A stretch of 20,161 bases of DNA from an uncultured Bacilli bacterium (GCA_934096535.1 CAKOMC010000025.1:1-20161); one strand, 5' to 3'; shown: positions 1 to 7,772, counted from the first letter of the stretch. Made by a program: numbers and translations. Notes: a model not told the origin generated them from the letters alone.

Positions 1-88
1 ATAACACAAAATAGCATAAATTATAACTCATAATAGCATTTTCTAAATAATTTTTTTAAAAATGTAAAAATTATTATAGGTGATATAA

Positions 89-526
89 ATGATAAATTTT
101 ACAAGATTAAAAGATATTAGGGAAAATGCGGATATTAGTCAAAAAGAAATGGCCTCTATTTTAAAAGTTAAGCGTTCTACTTACTCTTTATGGGAATTAG
201 GTATTAATATTATTCCTCTTTCCTATATTGTCTCTTTTGCTGATCATTTTAACTATACGATTGATTATTGCCTAGGTTTAACTAATATTAAGAATAGTCC
301 CAACAAAAAAGGACTTGATTTAATAGTCCTTGGTAATAATATGAAAGAGATTAGACTTAAAAACAATTTATCGCAAGAAAATATTGCAGACTCTCTAAAG
401 GTTACGCAGGCTTGTATAGTTCGTTATGAAAAAGGTTTGGTCTGTATCTCTACTTCTAATCTTTATAAATTTTGTAAAGAATTTAAAGTTTCTATGAGTT
501 ATATTTGTGGAAAAAGTGCCAAATAA
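89..526 (+). CDS. Double helix-turn-helix (XRE-type) transcriptional regulator
   Basis: A 145-residue protein made of two consecutive Cro/C1-type HTH units. The first (about residues 5-65) contains the pattern ISQKEMASILKVKRSTYSLWE, split here as ISQKEMASIL and KVKRSTYSLWE. The second (about residues 80-142) contains LSQENIADSLKVTQACIVRYE. Each unit shows the usual Q-(x)3-A turn and recognition helix, so the protein should bind DNA, perhaps as a self-contained two-domain binder. There is no sensor, membrane or peptidase domain. The start is supported by an AGGTGAT ribosome site a few bases upstream. It converges on the GGDEF gene and shares a terminator with it. The target is unknown; a regulator of the neighbouring cyclase would be speculation. 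Other explanations, such as an antitoxin, are less likely because no toxin-like partner is adjacent. Confidence 0.85.
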   Translation: MINFTRLKDIRENADISQKEMASILKVKRSTYSLWELGINIIPLSYIVSFADHFNYTIDYCLGLTNIKNSPNKKGLDLIVLGNNMKEIRLKNNLSQENIADSLKVTQACIVRYEKGLVCISTSNLYKFCKEFKVSMSYICGKSAK

Positions 527-527
527 A

Positions 528-551
528 AACTGCCTTCCTTCTTTAGCAGTT
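528..551. terminator. Bidirectional terminator between convergent genes
   Basis: A 6-bp perfect stem, AACTGC / GCAGTT, with a 12-nt loop. On the plus strand it is followed by ATATTTTTTTC; on the minus strand by TTTTATTT. It lies directly after the HTH stop and overlaps the stop codon of the GGDEF gene, so one hairpin can serve both transcripts. Confidence 0.7.
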
Positions 552-1668
552 ATATTTTTTTCTTTCTTTTTTTCGCATACATTAAATTATCGGCTTCTTT
601 AATTAAATCTTCTACAGAGGTATGATTATCATTTTGAAGGGCGTAACCAATACTAAGTTTTATATTATATTTGTTATTGGTTTCTTTATTATACTTTTTT
701 TCTTCTTCTTCGATTTTGGCTATTAATTGGGCAACTTCATTTTCATTTTGGACATTACCTACAATAACGAATTCATCACCGCCATACCTTGCTAAAGAAT
801 AATTTTTATGGGTATTATTTATAGCCCTGTTTAGAATATCGGCTATCTGAATTAAGGCTTTGTCTCCTTCTAGATGACCATATTTATCATTTATTATTTT
901 AAAATCATCGACATCCATTAGCATTAGAAACATTGATTTATTACTATAATATATTTTATTAGCTCTTTTATTAAAGGCTCTTCTATTATAAACACCAGTT
1001 AATTCATCGTAATTAGCCTCTTTTTTTTGATTATTAAAATAAATTAGTAATTCGGATAAGGTAAATCCCACTTGTCCTAAGATAATACCATAATCGTAAC
1101 TTTGGACACCTGCACTTACTACTGGAAGTAAAGTAAATAGTATTAAACTTTTAATTTCATTTTTATTTTTTTTATTATGAAAATAATAAGATATTAAGTT
1201 AGTAATAATTATTAGGACATATAAGATATTTACAAAGTTATATAAATATAAGTATTTACTAGGACTATATAAATTATCAATGCTAATTGTAAATAATATT
1301 TTCTTATTAAAATTAATTATAAGAAAGAAAATACTTAAGATAAGAGGAATATAAAGAATAAACTTATATTTTTTTTCTTGGGAATTTATTCTTTTTAAAA
1401 TATAATTGGTATAAAAATAACCAGTAAGAGATTCACTAAAAAAATAAAGGGAATGACTAATTATTAAAATAATTTGACTCAAGTTATAACTGGTTCCATT
1501 AAATATTCCGGATATTAAGGCGAATAGAGAGAAGGATATGGTGGCTAATAAGGTTTTTTCGTAATACTTATCAGAAGAGTTACTAAGACTTTCATCTTTA
1601 AATTTATCGAAGATAACTAATAATATTATGATACAGATAATATTTATTTCTAAATAATAAATTGGCAT
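550..1668 (-). CDS. Membrane-anchored GGDEF diguanylate cyclase
   Basis: Predicted to make cyclic di-GMP from two GTP. The N-terminal half (about residues 1-210) is almost all hydrophobic, with roughly six or more membrane spans and no recognisable extracellular sensor. The C-terminal half is a complete GGDEF domain: the entry motif DELTGVYNRR (about 221-230), the metal-binding stretch MDVDDFK (251-257), the active-site loop RYGGDEF (294-300) and the closing LSIGYA region. The GGDEF loop is intact, so catalysis is expected. The inhibitory I-site (RxxD, five residues before GGDEF) is not there; the aligned residues are HKNY. The ATG at 1668 is preferred over an in-frame GTG at 1677 because AAGGGG lies at normal distance before it. 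No EAL/HD-GYP phosphodiesterase or c-di-GMP effector is visible nearby. Confidence 0.9.
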   Translation of the reverse strand: MPIYYLEINIICIIILLVIFDKFKDESLSNSSDKYYEKTLLATISFSLFALISGIFNGTSYNLSQIILIISHSLYFFSESLTGYFYTNYILKRINSQEKKYKFILYIPLILSIFFLIINFNKKILFTISIDNLYSPSKYLYLYNFVNILYVLIIITNLISYYFHNKKNKNEIKSLILFTLLPVVSAGVQSYDYGIILGQVGFTLSELLIYFNNQKKEANYDELTGVYNRRAFNKRANKIYYSNKSMFLMLMDVDDFKIINDKYGHLEGDKALIQIADILNRAINNTHKNYSLARYGGDEFVIVGNVQNENEVAQLIAKIEEEEKKYNKETNNKYNIKLSIGYALQNDNHTSVEDLIKEADNLMYAKKRKKKI

Positions 1669-1742
1669 TAGAATCACCCCTTCTCTCTTTCCTAAATTTT
1701 ATCTAAATGCCTCAGAAGTAATTTCTTATATCTAGTTGCCTT

Positions 1743-2546
1743 TTATTTATTAGTAAATCCTACCTTGATACTACCAATGCCACCTTCTATTTTTAGGTGG
1801 TTGTTGCCATTACCAATGGTATCATCATTATTATATATTTTATCCGCAACATAGATACTGCCAATTCCTTTTTCGACATTTAATTGGTAAATTTCTTGAT
1901 TACCAAGTAGATTTAATTCGACGGCACCTACACCACATTCGATTTTAGAACTTCCTAAAATACTAGCGTTTATAAATACTTTACCAACTCCTAAATCGAA
2001 GTCCACATTATTTAAAGTGCCAGCCAGTATTTCAGTTAAACCTGCTCCACTTTCAATTTTTGTTTGGTTATTAACTTCTAATTGTTCTAATAAATTTTTA
2101 CCGGCTCCTAAATTTAGATCTAAGATATCAGTATTTAAATTAGCAATATGGGTTTTGCCGGCGCCCATTTCTATTTTTACGGTTTTAAAATTAGATGCAC
2201 TTGGTAAAGATATTTTTAAGACTAAATCACTAGCATTAAAACTAGGAGTGCCTTTTTCGTGAATTTTTAAAGTACCGTTTTCATAAGTAATTTTTATTTT
2301 AGCATTATTGGTATCTACGCTAAAGTCCTTGGAATCTCCAATTTCTAAACTAGTGGCTTTTAAAGAAATATCTAAGTTATTTATGATTTTGTCATCTTTA
2401 TAAATAGATTGCATTTCCATTTGAGAATTAGAGCCCGTAAAAAGATTAACAGCAAAGATAAGACTAGTTACCATGGTTATAATAATAAAAAATGCTAGTA
2501 AATAAGCCAAGGCTTTAATAATATTTACTAAACGACGGTTCATCAT
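1743..2546 (-). CDS. DUF4097-like membrane-anchored beta-repeat protein
   Basis: One N-terminal membrane segment (about residues 10-35) is followed by about 230 residues of short alternating beta-strand repeats. These have recurring G-A-G and G-V-G turns (MGAGKTHI, LGAGKNLL, SGAGLTEI, LGVGKVFI, CGVGAVEL, KGIGSIYV, GGIGSIKV). This regular single-stranded beta-solenoid style is typical of DUF4097/'toast-rack' envelope proteins. The beta part should lie outside the membrane. The gene overlaps the LiaF-like gene by the ATGA junction, so the two are translationally coupled and probably work together in envelope-stress sensing. Two adjacent ATG codons (2546 and 2543) are both possible starts. Function is inferred from family and context only. 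Confidence 0.75.
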   Translation of the reverse strand: MMNRRLVNIIKALAYLLAFFIIITMVTSLIFAVNLFTGSNSQMEMQSIYKDDKIINNLDISLKATSLEIGDSKDFSVDTNNAKIKITYENGTLKIHEKGTPSFNASDLVLKISLPSASNFKTVKIEMGAGKTHIANLNTDILDLNLGAGKNLLEQLEVNNQTKIESGAGLTEILAGTLNNVDFDLGVGKVFINASILGSSKIECGVGAVELNLLGNQEIYQLNVEKGIGSIYVADKIYNNDDTIGNGNNHLKIEGGIGSIKVGFTNK

Positions 2547-3220
2547 TTAATATCAATGCCTCCAAATACGCAGGTAGCATTTAAATAAATGGTTACTTTA
2601 GCATCTTTATTTTTCTTACTTTTATCATCTATACCACCCAAAATACAAGTAGTATTTAATTTTAAATTAACATCATCGGGTAATATTATATCAATACCCC
2701 CAAAAATACTAGTAGCGGTTATAACAATATCTTTCTTAAGATTACTATTTCTTAAATCGAGTTCTAAGCCGCCAAAGATAGCATTAACATCAGCGCCTAG
2801 AATTGAATTTTCGACTACAACTTTTTGCCCTGTAAAAACCGCATCACATTTTAAAGTATCTTTATCGGTACTTTTTATTTCTTTAACTTTTTCTTGAAAA
2901 TCGCTACCAACGATGCCTTTGATAAGGCAAGATAAACCAATAATAACTAAAATAGCAGGGAAAACTAATTTCATAATAGTTTCAAAATTAATAATATCTT
3001 GACTACCAAGAAGTAATAAAACTCCTACTACTAATAAAATTATATCGCCAGTTTTATCTTTATCTTTAAATAACCCTATAAAACTAGGAATAATTAAGAA
3101 TAAAGTCCACCAACCATCAAAGAAAACATTAATTGATGCTATTCCTAAAGTATTAAGGCCAACGATAAGCCCTAAAACAATGAATATTAAACCCCAGATA
3201 ACATTTTTAAATTTTTCCAT
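2543..3220 (-). CDS. LiaF-like envelope stress protein
   Basis: About 225 residues with four hydrophobic segments in the first 105 residues, starting with a phage-shock/LiaF-type N-terminus (WGLIFIVLGLIVGLNTLG). A beta-rich tail follows, carrying four repeats of a FGG-like motif (IFGGLEL, IFGGIDI, ILGGIDD, VFGGIDI). In Bacilli, LiaF restrains the LiaRS two-component system that answers cell-wall antibiotics; neither LiaR nor LiaS is in this window. The start is placed at the ATG at 3220 because AAGGAAAGAG precedes it; an in-frame upstream ATG at 3259 would overlap der and lacks such a site. It ends in the ATGA overlap with the DUF4097-like gene. LiaF-type C-terminal domain is my best reading; a general DUF5668-plus-DUF4097 membrane protein is the alternative. 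Confidence 0.75.
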   Translation of the reverse strand: MEKFKNVIWGLIFIVLGLIVGLNTLGIASINVFFDGWWTLFLIIPSFIGLFKDKDKTGDIILLVVGVLLLLGSQDIINFETIMKLVFPAILVIIGLSCLIKGIVGSDFQEKVKEIKSTDKDTLKCDAVFTGQKVVVENSILGADVNAIFGGLELDLRNSNLKKDIVITATSIFGGIDIILPDDVNLKLNTTCILGGIDDKSKKNKDAKVTIYLNATCVFGGIDIK

Positions 3221-3248
3221 ATAAACTCTCTTTCCTTTACAATACTGC

Positions 3249-4556
3249 CTATTTTTCACTACGATTTTTAAATTGTAAAATTATGGGTGTTCCCGTAAAA
3301 TTAAAGGCTTCTCTTATTTTATTTTCTAAATATCTTTCATAACTAAAATGGACTAACCCTTTATTATTTACTTCAAAAGTAATTTTAGGTGGCTGACTGC
3401 CGGTTTGATGGGTAAAATAAATTTTTAGTCTTTTACCTTTATACGATGGGGCTTCATGTAAGTTATAAGCCTCAGTAATAACATCGTTTAAGACATTAGT
3501 AGGTACTTCTTTAATACTATTTTCATAAGCCCTAATAATGGCAGGCATTAACATCGATACTCTTTTTTTGGTTTTAGCACTTAAATAAACGGTTTCCACA
3601 TAAGGAATAAATTGAAATTCATTCTTTATCTTTTGTTTCCAATCTTTTAAAGCGGTATCAAAATCAGTTATTGTATCCCATTTATTAACTACTAATACTA
3701 CGGCTTTTCCCGTATTAATAGCATAACTTACTATATGTTTATCATGTTCAATTATACCTTCTTCAGCATTAATAACAACACAACAAACATCACTGCGTTC
3801 AATAGCCTTTAAACTCCGAATAACAGAATACTTTTCAATGTTCTCATAAACTTTACCTTTTTTACGCATTCCGGCGGTATCAATTACGGTATACTTTTCA
3901 CCATTATAACGAAAATCCGTATCAACCGCATCTCTAGTGGTTCCTGAAACATCGGATACAATTGCTCTTTCGGTTCCTAGTAAAGCATTAATAAGACTAC
4001 TTTTACCAACATTTGGTCTACCGATAATACAGAATTTCAAATTATCGTTTACTGGTGTTATATCTTCTTCCATTCCTTTAGTAATTTCTTTTAGTAACTC
4101 ATCTATTCCTAAATTATGAGTCCCACTAATCGGTAAAACTACCGGAAATCCTAGCTCATAAAAGTTATAAATTAATTCTTCTTCTAACTTTTTATTATCT
4201 AGTTTATTAACGGCAACAATTACTCTCTTACCTGATTTAATTAACATATTTCTAATTTCATAGTCATTTTGATTTAATTCATATCTACCATCAACTACAA
4301 ACACAATACAATTAGATTCATCGATAGCTAGTTCGGCCTGCATTTTAATATCTTTATTAAAATCCCCTAGTCCTAAGTCAATACCACCGGTATCAATAAG
4401 TAAAAACTTACGATCCTTATATGAAACATTTCCATAAATTCTATCTCTAGTAATTCCTGGGGTATCCATAATTATAGATTTAGACTCCCCAATTAAACGA
4501 TTAAAAAGTGTTGATTTACCAACATTTGGTCTTCCGATTAAACATACTGTTTGCAT
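3249..4556 (-). CDS. der: Ribosome biogenesis GTPase Der (EngA)
   Basis: An essential GTPase for maturation of the 50S ribosomal subunit, recognisable by its two tandem G domains. Domain 1 has GRPNVGKS (residues 8-15), DTGG (55-58) and NKLD (117-120). Domain 2 has GRPNVGKS (179-186), DTAG (226-229) and NKWD (291-294). The C-terminal ~85 residues form the KH-like RNA-binding domain, with a typical NxLND-VI-EA and PPKITFEVN region. The length of 435 residues is normal. The ATG at 4556 was chosen because GGGGAG lies before it; the longer reading from 4574 would place that site inside the coding region. A consensus-like promoter lies just upstream. The LiaF-like gene follows 28 bases after the stop, so der heads a three-gene operon. 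Confidence 0.97.
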   Translation of the reverse strand: MQTVCLIGRPNVGKSTLFNRLIGESKSIIMDTPGITRDRIYGNVSYKDRKFLLIDTGGIDLGLGDFNKDIKMQAELAIDESNCIVFVVDGRYELNQNDYEIRNMLIKSGKRVIVAVNKLDNKKLEEELIYNFYELGFPVVLPISGTHNLGIDELLKEITKGMEEDITPVNDNLKFCIIGRPNVGKSSLINALLGTERAIVSDVSGTTRDAVDTDFRYNGEKYTVIDTAGMRKKGKVYENIEKYSVIRSLKAIERSDVCCVVINAEEGIIEHDKHIVSYAINTGKAVVLVVNKWDTITDFDTALKDWKQKIKNEFQFIPYVETVYLSAKTKKRVSMLMPAIIRAYENSIKEVPTNVLNDVITEAYNLHEAPSYKGKRLKIYFTHQTGSQPPKITFEVNNKGLVHFSYERYLENKIREAFNFTGTPIILQFKNRSEK

Positions 4557-4584
4557 AATATCACTCCCCATCAAAAGTCAACTT

Positions 4585-4613
4585 ATCATACCATATTAGT
4601 TAAGTTATTGCAA
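4585..4613 (-). promoter_or_regulatory. SigmaA-type promoter of the der operon
   Basis: On the minus strand TTGCAA (-35) and TATGAT (-10) are separated by exactly 17 bases, about 30 bases before the der start. It also separates der from the pilin genes, which otherwise run in the same direction. Confidence 0.75.
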
Positions 4614-4697
4614 TTATTTGTCTATATTTCTACTATTATTTTTTCTCTTTAAATATATAATAAAAACTTTAAATTTTATAATTATTTAGTAAGCTTT

Positions 4698-5618
4698 TTA
4701 AGATAAGCTTGTCCATGTAACATTAATTGCTGTTACTTTTCCATAAGCATTAGAATCCCTAATGCTACCTCTTAGGGCAACTCTATAACTAACATCAAGA
4801 TTACTTAAATATTTACCATTTAACCCTAAAGACAAAGTCCCACTACTAATTAAATTATTTCTTTTTTGATATTCCCCAATATTAATCTCCATTTGAGTAT
4901 TGCTTCCTATTTCATACTTAACACTTACATTACTTATATAATAATTTGCGGGAATATTACTTGGTCTTGTAATTCTATAGGTCTTATAATTAGTCCACCC
5001 AAACTTGGTATTTTCCATGACTTTAGTAGGTTTAAGAGCTACTGTAAAACTTCCTAAATTAACTATATTAACAGGATTAGTAAAATTAGTTGTCGTGTTT
5101 TCAGTCTTATAATTTATAGTATCTCCACAAACTTGGCTTCTAGTATCAGTGGTATTATAAAGAAAACTAGCATATATTCTTTTATTAATTGTCCAAATTT
5201 TAACTAGTTTATAATCCATTGAAGAATCATCTCTGGGATCAACTACACAGTTTGAAGTTTTATCATAAAGAATACAAAATTGTTTACCGTTTTGTTTATC
5301 TTTTAACTCATCAGATGTTAAATCGGCTAAGGTTTTAATATCATTATCAGCTTTCAAATATCCCATGTTAACTAAGTCCATTACGGAAACATTATCTAAA
5401 ACGGTTTCATTAGTGGTTTCTTTACCTACATAATAATCATCCGCATATTCTAAAGCAGCACTTTCAATAATATTAATCTTACTACAAAATGACTGAACTT
5501 TTAAACTATTACCGACGCGCATAACTCCCGGAACTGCCACGGTTATTAAGACGGTCATTAAAACTATAACCGCCAGTAATTCAACTAAAGTAAAACCCTT
5601 TCTATCTCTTATTTTCAT
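4698..5618 (-). CDS. Prepilin-like protein with type IV pilin N-terminus (paralogue B)
   Basis: The N-terminus MKIRDRKG|FTLVELLAVIV is a classic class III prepilin signal: short basic leader, cleavage expected after Gly8, mature Phe1 and Glu5, then a hydrophobic helix (to about residue 32). The rest, about 275 residues, is a variable globular head. It shares marks with the upstream paralogue: a Cys shortly after the helix (SFCSK), the stretch CVVDPRDDSSMDY, the strand RIYASFLYN and a VCGDTINY motif. The ATG at 5618 is preferred because AAGGGG precedes it; the upstream frame start at 5642 overlaps the previous gene. The protein should end up in a pilus, pseudopilus or on the cell surface. No prepilin peptidase, assembly ATPase or platform protein is in the window. 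Confidence 0.85.
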   Translation of the reverse strand: MKIRDRKGFTLVELLAVIVLMTVLITVAVPGVMRVGNSLKVQSFCSKINIIESAALEYADDYYVGKETTNETVLDNVSVMDLVNMGYLKADNDIKTLADLTSDELKDKQNGKQFCILYDKTSNCVVDPRDDSSMDYKLVKIWTINKRIYASFLYNTTDTRSQVCGDTINYKTENTTTNFTNPVNIVNLGSFTVALKPTKVMENTKFGWTNYKTYRITRPSNIPANYYISNVSVKYEIGSNTQMEINIGEYQKRNNLISSGTLSLGLNGKYLSNLDVSYRVALRGSIRDSNAYGKVTAINVTWTSLS

Positions 5619-5626
5619 ATTACCCC

Positions 5627-6421
5627 TTATTTTTTTACGCAAGTTATTGCTATTGAAATGTTTTTACTAGTTACAATTCCACTTAAAGCATCGCTATCTT
5701 TTGTAACTCCATATTTGCTGCAAGTGTTTCCTCCTCTAGGACGAATATTGGTTATTTTATAAAGGGAACCTTTTAATATTCCGCTGCCACTACAGCCATC
5801 ACCACCACCAACACAATAATCATACACGCTTTTACCAACTAACTTTCCATTTATATATAAATCAAAATAAAATGGTAAATCGGAACATGCTGAATCCGAG
5901 TTTACATCAAATGTACTATATTCATTAGCCAAATTAGCCAAAGGATTTTCAGTACTACTATAAGTTCCATATTGATTAACATTATAATTTATTTTTTCGC
6001 CACATACTTTATTATTAGCATCATCACTATTATATAAATATCTTCCATAAAAACGATTATTTTCTGAATAAATATCTATATAATTATTATCTAAAGAAGA
6101 CTTATCACGGGGATCGGTTACGCAATTTACACCTATTGTACAATTATCATCATCTTTTTTTAAATAGCCTTTTTCGACTAATAAGCGAATAGGAATCTTA
6201 TTAGCTATAACCTTTTTATCTTCTGTTGCCAAATTACTTAGATTATCTTGAGCATAATATTTAGCGGCAGACTCAATGCTTTCAACCTTCTTACAAAACA
6301 TATTATTTTTACTTTTATTCATTAAACTATTGACATTGGGAACGGCAACTACAGCTAGAATTCCTAAAATGACAATGACCGCTAATAACTCTACTAATGT
6401 AAAACCTTTATTTTTCTTCAT
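5627..6421 (-). CDS. Prepilin-like protein with type IV pilin N-terminus (paralogue A)
   Basis: The N-terminus MKKNKG|FTLVELLAVIVILG gives a prepilin cleavage site after Gly6 and Glu at mature position 5, followed by a hydrophobic helix. The head (about 230 residues) repeats the marks of the downstream gene in the same order: FCKKVESIESAAKYYA, GYLKKDDDN, CVTDPRDKSSLDN, RFYGRYLYN and VCGEKINY. The genes therefore arose by duplication. Extra cysteines near the end (YCVGGGDGC, CSKYG, TCVKK) suggest disulfides in an exported protein. The start is the ATG at 6421, after AGGTGG; an in-frame GTG at 6430 overlaps that site. Eight bases separate it from paralogue B, so they form an operon. Pilin-like is secure; which machine it serves is unknown. 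Confidence 0.87.
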   Translation of the reverse strand: MKKNKGFTLVELLAVIVILGILAVVAVPNVNSLMNKSKNNMFCKKVESIESAAKYYAQDNLSNLATEDKKVIANKIPIRLLVEKGYLKKDDDNCTIGVNCVTDPRDKSSLDNNYIDIYSENNRFYGRYLYNSDDANNKVCGEKINYNVNQYGTYSSTENPLANLANEYSTFDVNSDSACSDLPFYFDLYINGKLVGKSVYDYCVGGGDGCSGSGILKGSLYKITNIRPRGGNTCSKYGVTKDSDALSGIVTSKNISIAITCVKK

Positions 6422-6449
6422 AATAACCACCTTTTTTACTATTATTTTT

Positions 6450-6479
6450 ATTATATTGCTACCTTAATTATATAGTAAA
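6450..6479 (-). promoter_or_regulatory. Candidate promoter of the pilin operon
   Basis: A perfect TATAAT lies about 30 bases before the first pilin start on the minus strand. The -35 position has TTTACT (4 of 6) at an 18-base spacing. Confidence 0.5.
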
Positions 6480-6654
6480 ACCTAATTAAAATAAAGAAAA
6501 ATTACCATTTAAGATAAACTATTGCTATTTAATTATTTATTACCTTTTATTCTATATATAAATAAGGAAAAATTTCCTAGGACTTATTATATCCAATAGA
6601 TATATAGGACTATCCCAATTTTTTTATAAATGCAACATATTTTTATCTTTAACT

Positions 6655-6687
6655 AAAAAACCCCTAAAAATAAATTTTTAAGAGTTT
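6655..6687 (-). terminator. Intrinsic terminator of the coat-protein operon
   Basis: On the minus strand a 13-bp stem (AAACTCTTAAAAA with TTTTTAGGGGTTT, two G-U pairs) closes a TTTA loop and runs into a T-tract. It lies about 70 bases after the CotF-like stop. Confidence 0.8.
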
Positions 6688-6754
6688 AAATATAAGTTTT
6701 TAAGGATTTTGATTATAAGTGTTTGTTTTTATAAATTTAACTAACTTAAAATAC

Positions 6755-7012
6755 TCACATATTATCAATTATTTTTTGTTCTCTAGTTAGTTCGGTTTTA
6801 ATATCTTTACTACTAGCTTCACTTAAAGTTACCCATCCAATGTCGTAGGCTACATTATAGAGTTCTTTTGCTAGCATACTTAAGGCTTGAAACTGGTTTA
6901 AGTATTCTTTATAAATGGTCTCGCTACTAGCTTCATTTAGAGCATAAGCATAGTTAGTAACCATTCCTTTAACTGTTTGTAACACATCATCTAACATGGC
7001 TTTACTTTCCAT
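6755..7012 (-). CDS. CotF-like spore coat protein
   Basis: An 85-residue, all-helical protein. Its core (KAMLDDVLQTVKGMVTNYA, then ALNEASSETIYKEYLNQF, then LSMLAKELYNVAYDIGWV) has the layout of the short CotF/YhcQ-type coat proteins of Bacilli and Clostridia: 'SxK-MVxxYxxALNEASxxxI', then 'LxxQxYxxxxxxGWV'. It should be made in the mother cell and join the coat. The ATG at 7012 is favoured, with GTGAGG upstream; this start lies inside the end of the preceding gene (11-base overlap), so the two are translationally coupled. SpoIVA, the basement-layer organiser of the coat, is encoded just beyond hup, which supports a sporulation role. Family assignment is by sequence pattern, not by a search. 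Confidence 0.75.
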   Translation of the reverse strand: MESKAMLDDVLQTVKGMVTNYAYALNEASSETIYKEYLNQFQALSMLAKELYNVAYDIGWVTLSEASSKDIKTELTREQKIIDNM

Positions 7013-7217
7013 TTTTATCCTCACTTTCTAATAACTTTTTTAATCTTTTGACATTATTAGTTGTAACTTCTATCGCTTCTTGTAAAAAAGGACACAAGTC
7101 ATCGTCAAAACATTCTTCCATAAAATAATTTAATTTTAATCTCAAAGTATCGTTCCAATTGAACATATCTTCGATATAGGCTAAATCTTTGGTAGAAACC
7201 ATTTTTGGCCATTTCAT
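7002..7217 (-). CDS. Small helical protein, probable spore coat partner
   Basis: 71 residues beginning MKWPKMVSTKDLAYIEDMFNW; the STKDLAYIEDMFNWN part resembles the short clostridial coat-associated proteins that pair with CotF-like ones. Two or three amphipathic helices are likely, with an acidic cluster (EECFDDDLC) and two cysteines in the middle. It has an AGGAG site about ten bases before the ATG. Its 3' end overlaps the CotF-like gene by 11 bases, which makes joint production likely. I see no catalytic motif. The coat assignment rests on context and on resemblance from memory, so it is moderate. Confidence 0.6.
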   Translation of the reverse strand: MKWPKMVSTKDLAYIEDMFNWNDTLRLKLNYFMEECFDDDLCPFLQEAIEVTTNNVKRLKKLLESEDKNGK

Positions 7218-7297
7218 TTATTATCATCTCCTCTATTTTATTATGAGCAGCTTTTAATAATTTTATAATGCCATTTTTAGGAATTTTTAAAGACAAT

Positions 7298-7336
7298 AAA
7301 AAAAGACCGATTAACAATGTAATCAAGTCTTTTTCA
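7298..7336 (-). terminator. Intrinsic terminator of hup
   Basis: On the minus strand AAAAAGAC-TTGATTA pairs with TTAATC-GTCTTTTT around a short loop and continues into a T-run, about 12 bases after the hup stop. It separates hup from the coat genes. Confidence 0.85.
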
Positions 7337-7347
7337 AAAGACAATTA

Positions 7348-7620
7348 TTAGTTTAGAGCGTCTTTTAATTTAGAACCAGCTTTGAATGAAGCAACAGTCT
7401 TAGCAGGAATATGTAAAGGTTCTTTAGTTAATGGATTAATACCATCTCTAGCTTCACGTTTTTTAGCATTAAATGTACCAAAGCCAACTAATGCAACTCT
7501 TCCTTCTTTTTTAAGTCCTTCTACTACGCCTTCAACAAAAGCATCTACAGCACGAAGAGCATCAGCTTTTGATAAACCAGCTTTAGCAGCGATAAATTCA
7601 ACTAATTCAGTTTTTCCCAT
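7348..7620 (-). CDS. hup: DNA-binding protein HU
   Basis: A 90-residue nucleoid protein, the normal HU length. Visible family marks are the N-terminal helical dimer part (MGKTELVEFIAAKAGLSKAD), the GFGTFNAKKREARDGINP arm region with the conserved Pro that wedges into DNA, and the closing PAKTVASFKAGSKLKDALN. It binds and bends double-stranded DNA without sequence specificity. AGGAGG precedes the start at ideal spacing, as expected for a highly made protein. It is monocistronic, with its own terminator. Codon use is more biased and less AT-rich than in its neighbours, as in abundant proteins. Confidence 0.97.
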   Translation of the reverse strand: MGKTELVEFIAAKAGLSKADALRAVDAFVEGVVEGLKKEGRVALVGFGTFNAKKREARDGINPLTKEPLHIPAKTVASFKAGSKLKDALN

Positions 7621-7655
7621 AATTTTGTCCTCCTATTATAATGTAAATTATGTTA

Positions 7656-7673
7656 TAAGGACTACAATCCTTA
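7656..7673. repeat. Inverted repeat in the hup upstream region
   Basis: TAAGGA and TCCTTA flank a six-base centre (CTACAA), 36 bases before the hup start. It could be an operator or simply a leader hairpin. Confidence 0.3.
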
Positions 7674-7742
7674 CAATTAGACTTTAGCACAATATATCAA
7701 GGGAAATCAAGGAAAATCAGTTAATTTATGGTAAATTTATGC

Positions 7743-7772
7743 AAAAAAAGCTTATTTTTAATTATTTTAAGC
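7743..7772 (-). terminator. Weak candidate terminator after spoIVA
   Basis: On the minus strand GCTT and AAGC enclose an AT-rich loop and run into seven T residues. The stem is short. A second bulged hairpin (TTTAG-GAGC with GCTCTAAA) lies just before it. Some stop is needed here because hup has its own transcription unit. Confidence 0.35.

Larger units (their letters stand above)
6422..6754. other. Non-coding region between pilin and coat operons
   Basis: About 330 bases without a convincing gene. The left end carries the pilin promoter and the right part the terminator of the coat operon. Between them is an AT-rich stretch with one imperfect palindrome at 6561-6588: outer arms AATAAG / CTTATT and inner arms AGGAAA / TTTCCT, which overlap and so compete. 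Nothing else is recognised. Confidence 0.5.

Noticed and set aside
2017..2897. Plus-strand frames opposite the DUF4097-like and LiaF-like genes
   Set aside because: These are antisense shadows of well-supported genes and have no ribosome sites.
4691..4710. AAGCTT ... AAGCTT hairpin at the end of pilin paralogue B as terminator
   Set aside because: It has no T-tract after it on the minus strand; the der promoter downstream makes a stop plausible but this hairpin is not convincing.
7225..7240. CATAATAA as a sporulation sigma -10 before the coat genes
   Set aside because: The possible -35 is 19 bases away, too far for sigma-E, and such AT-rich matches are common here.
7105..7344. 79-codon minus-strand frame between hup and the coat genes
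   Set aside because: It begins inside the hup terminator, has no ribosome site and lies over the 71-residue gene in another frame.
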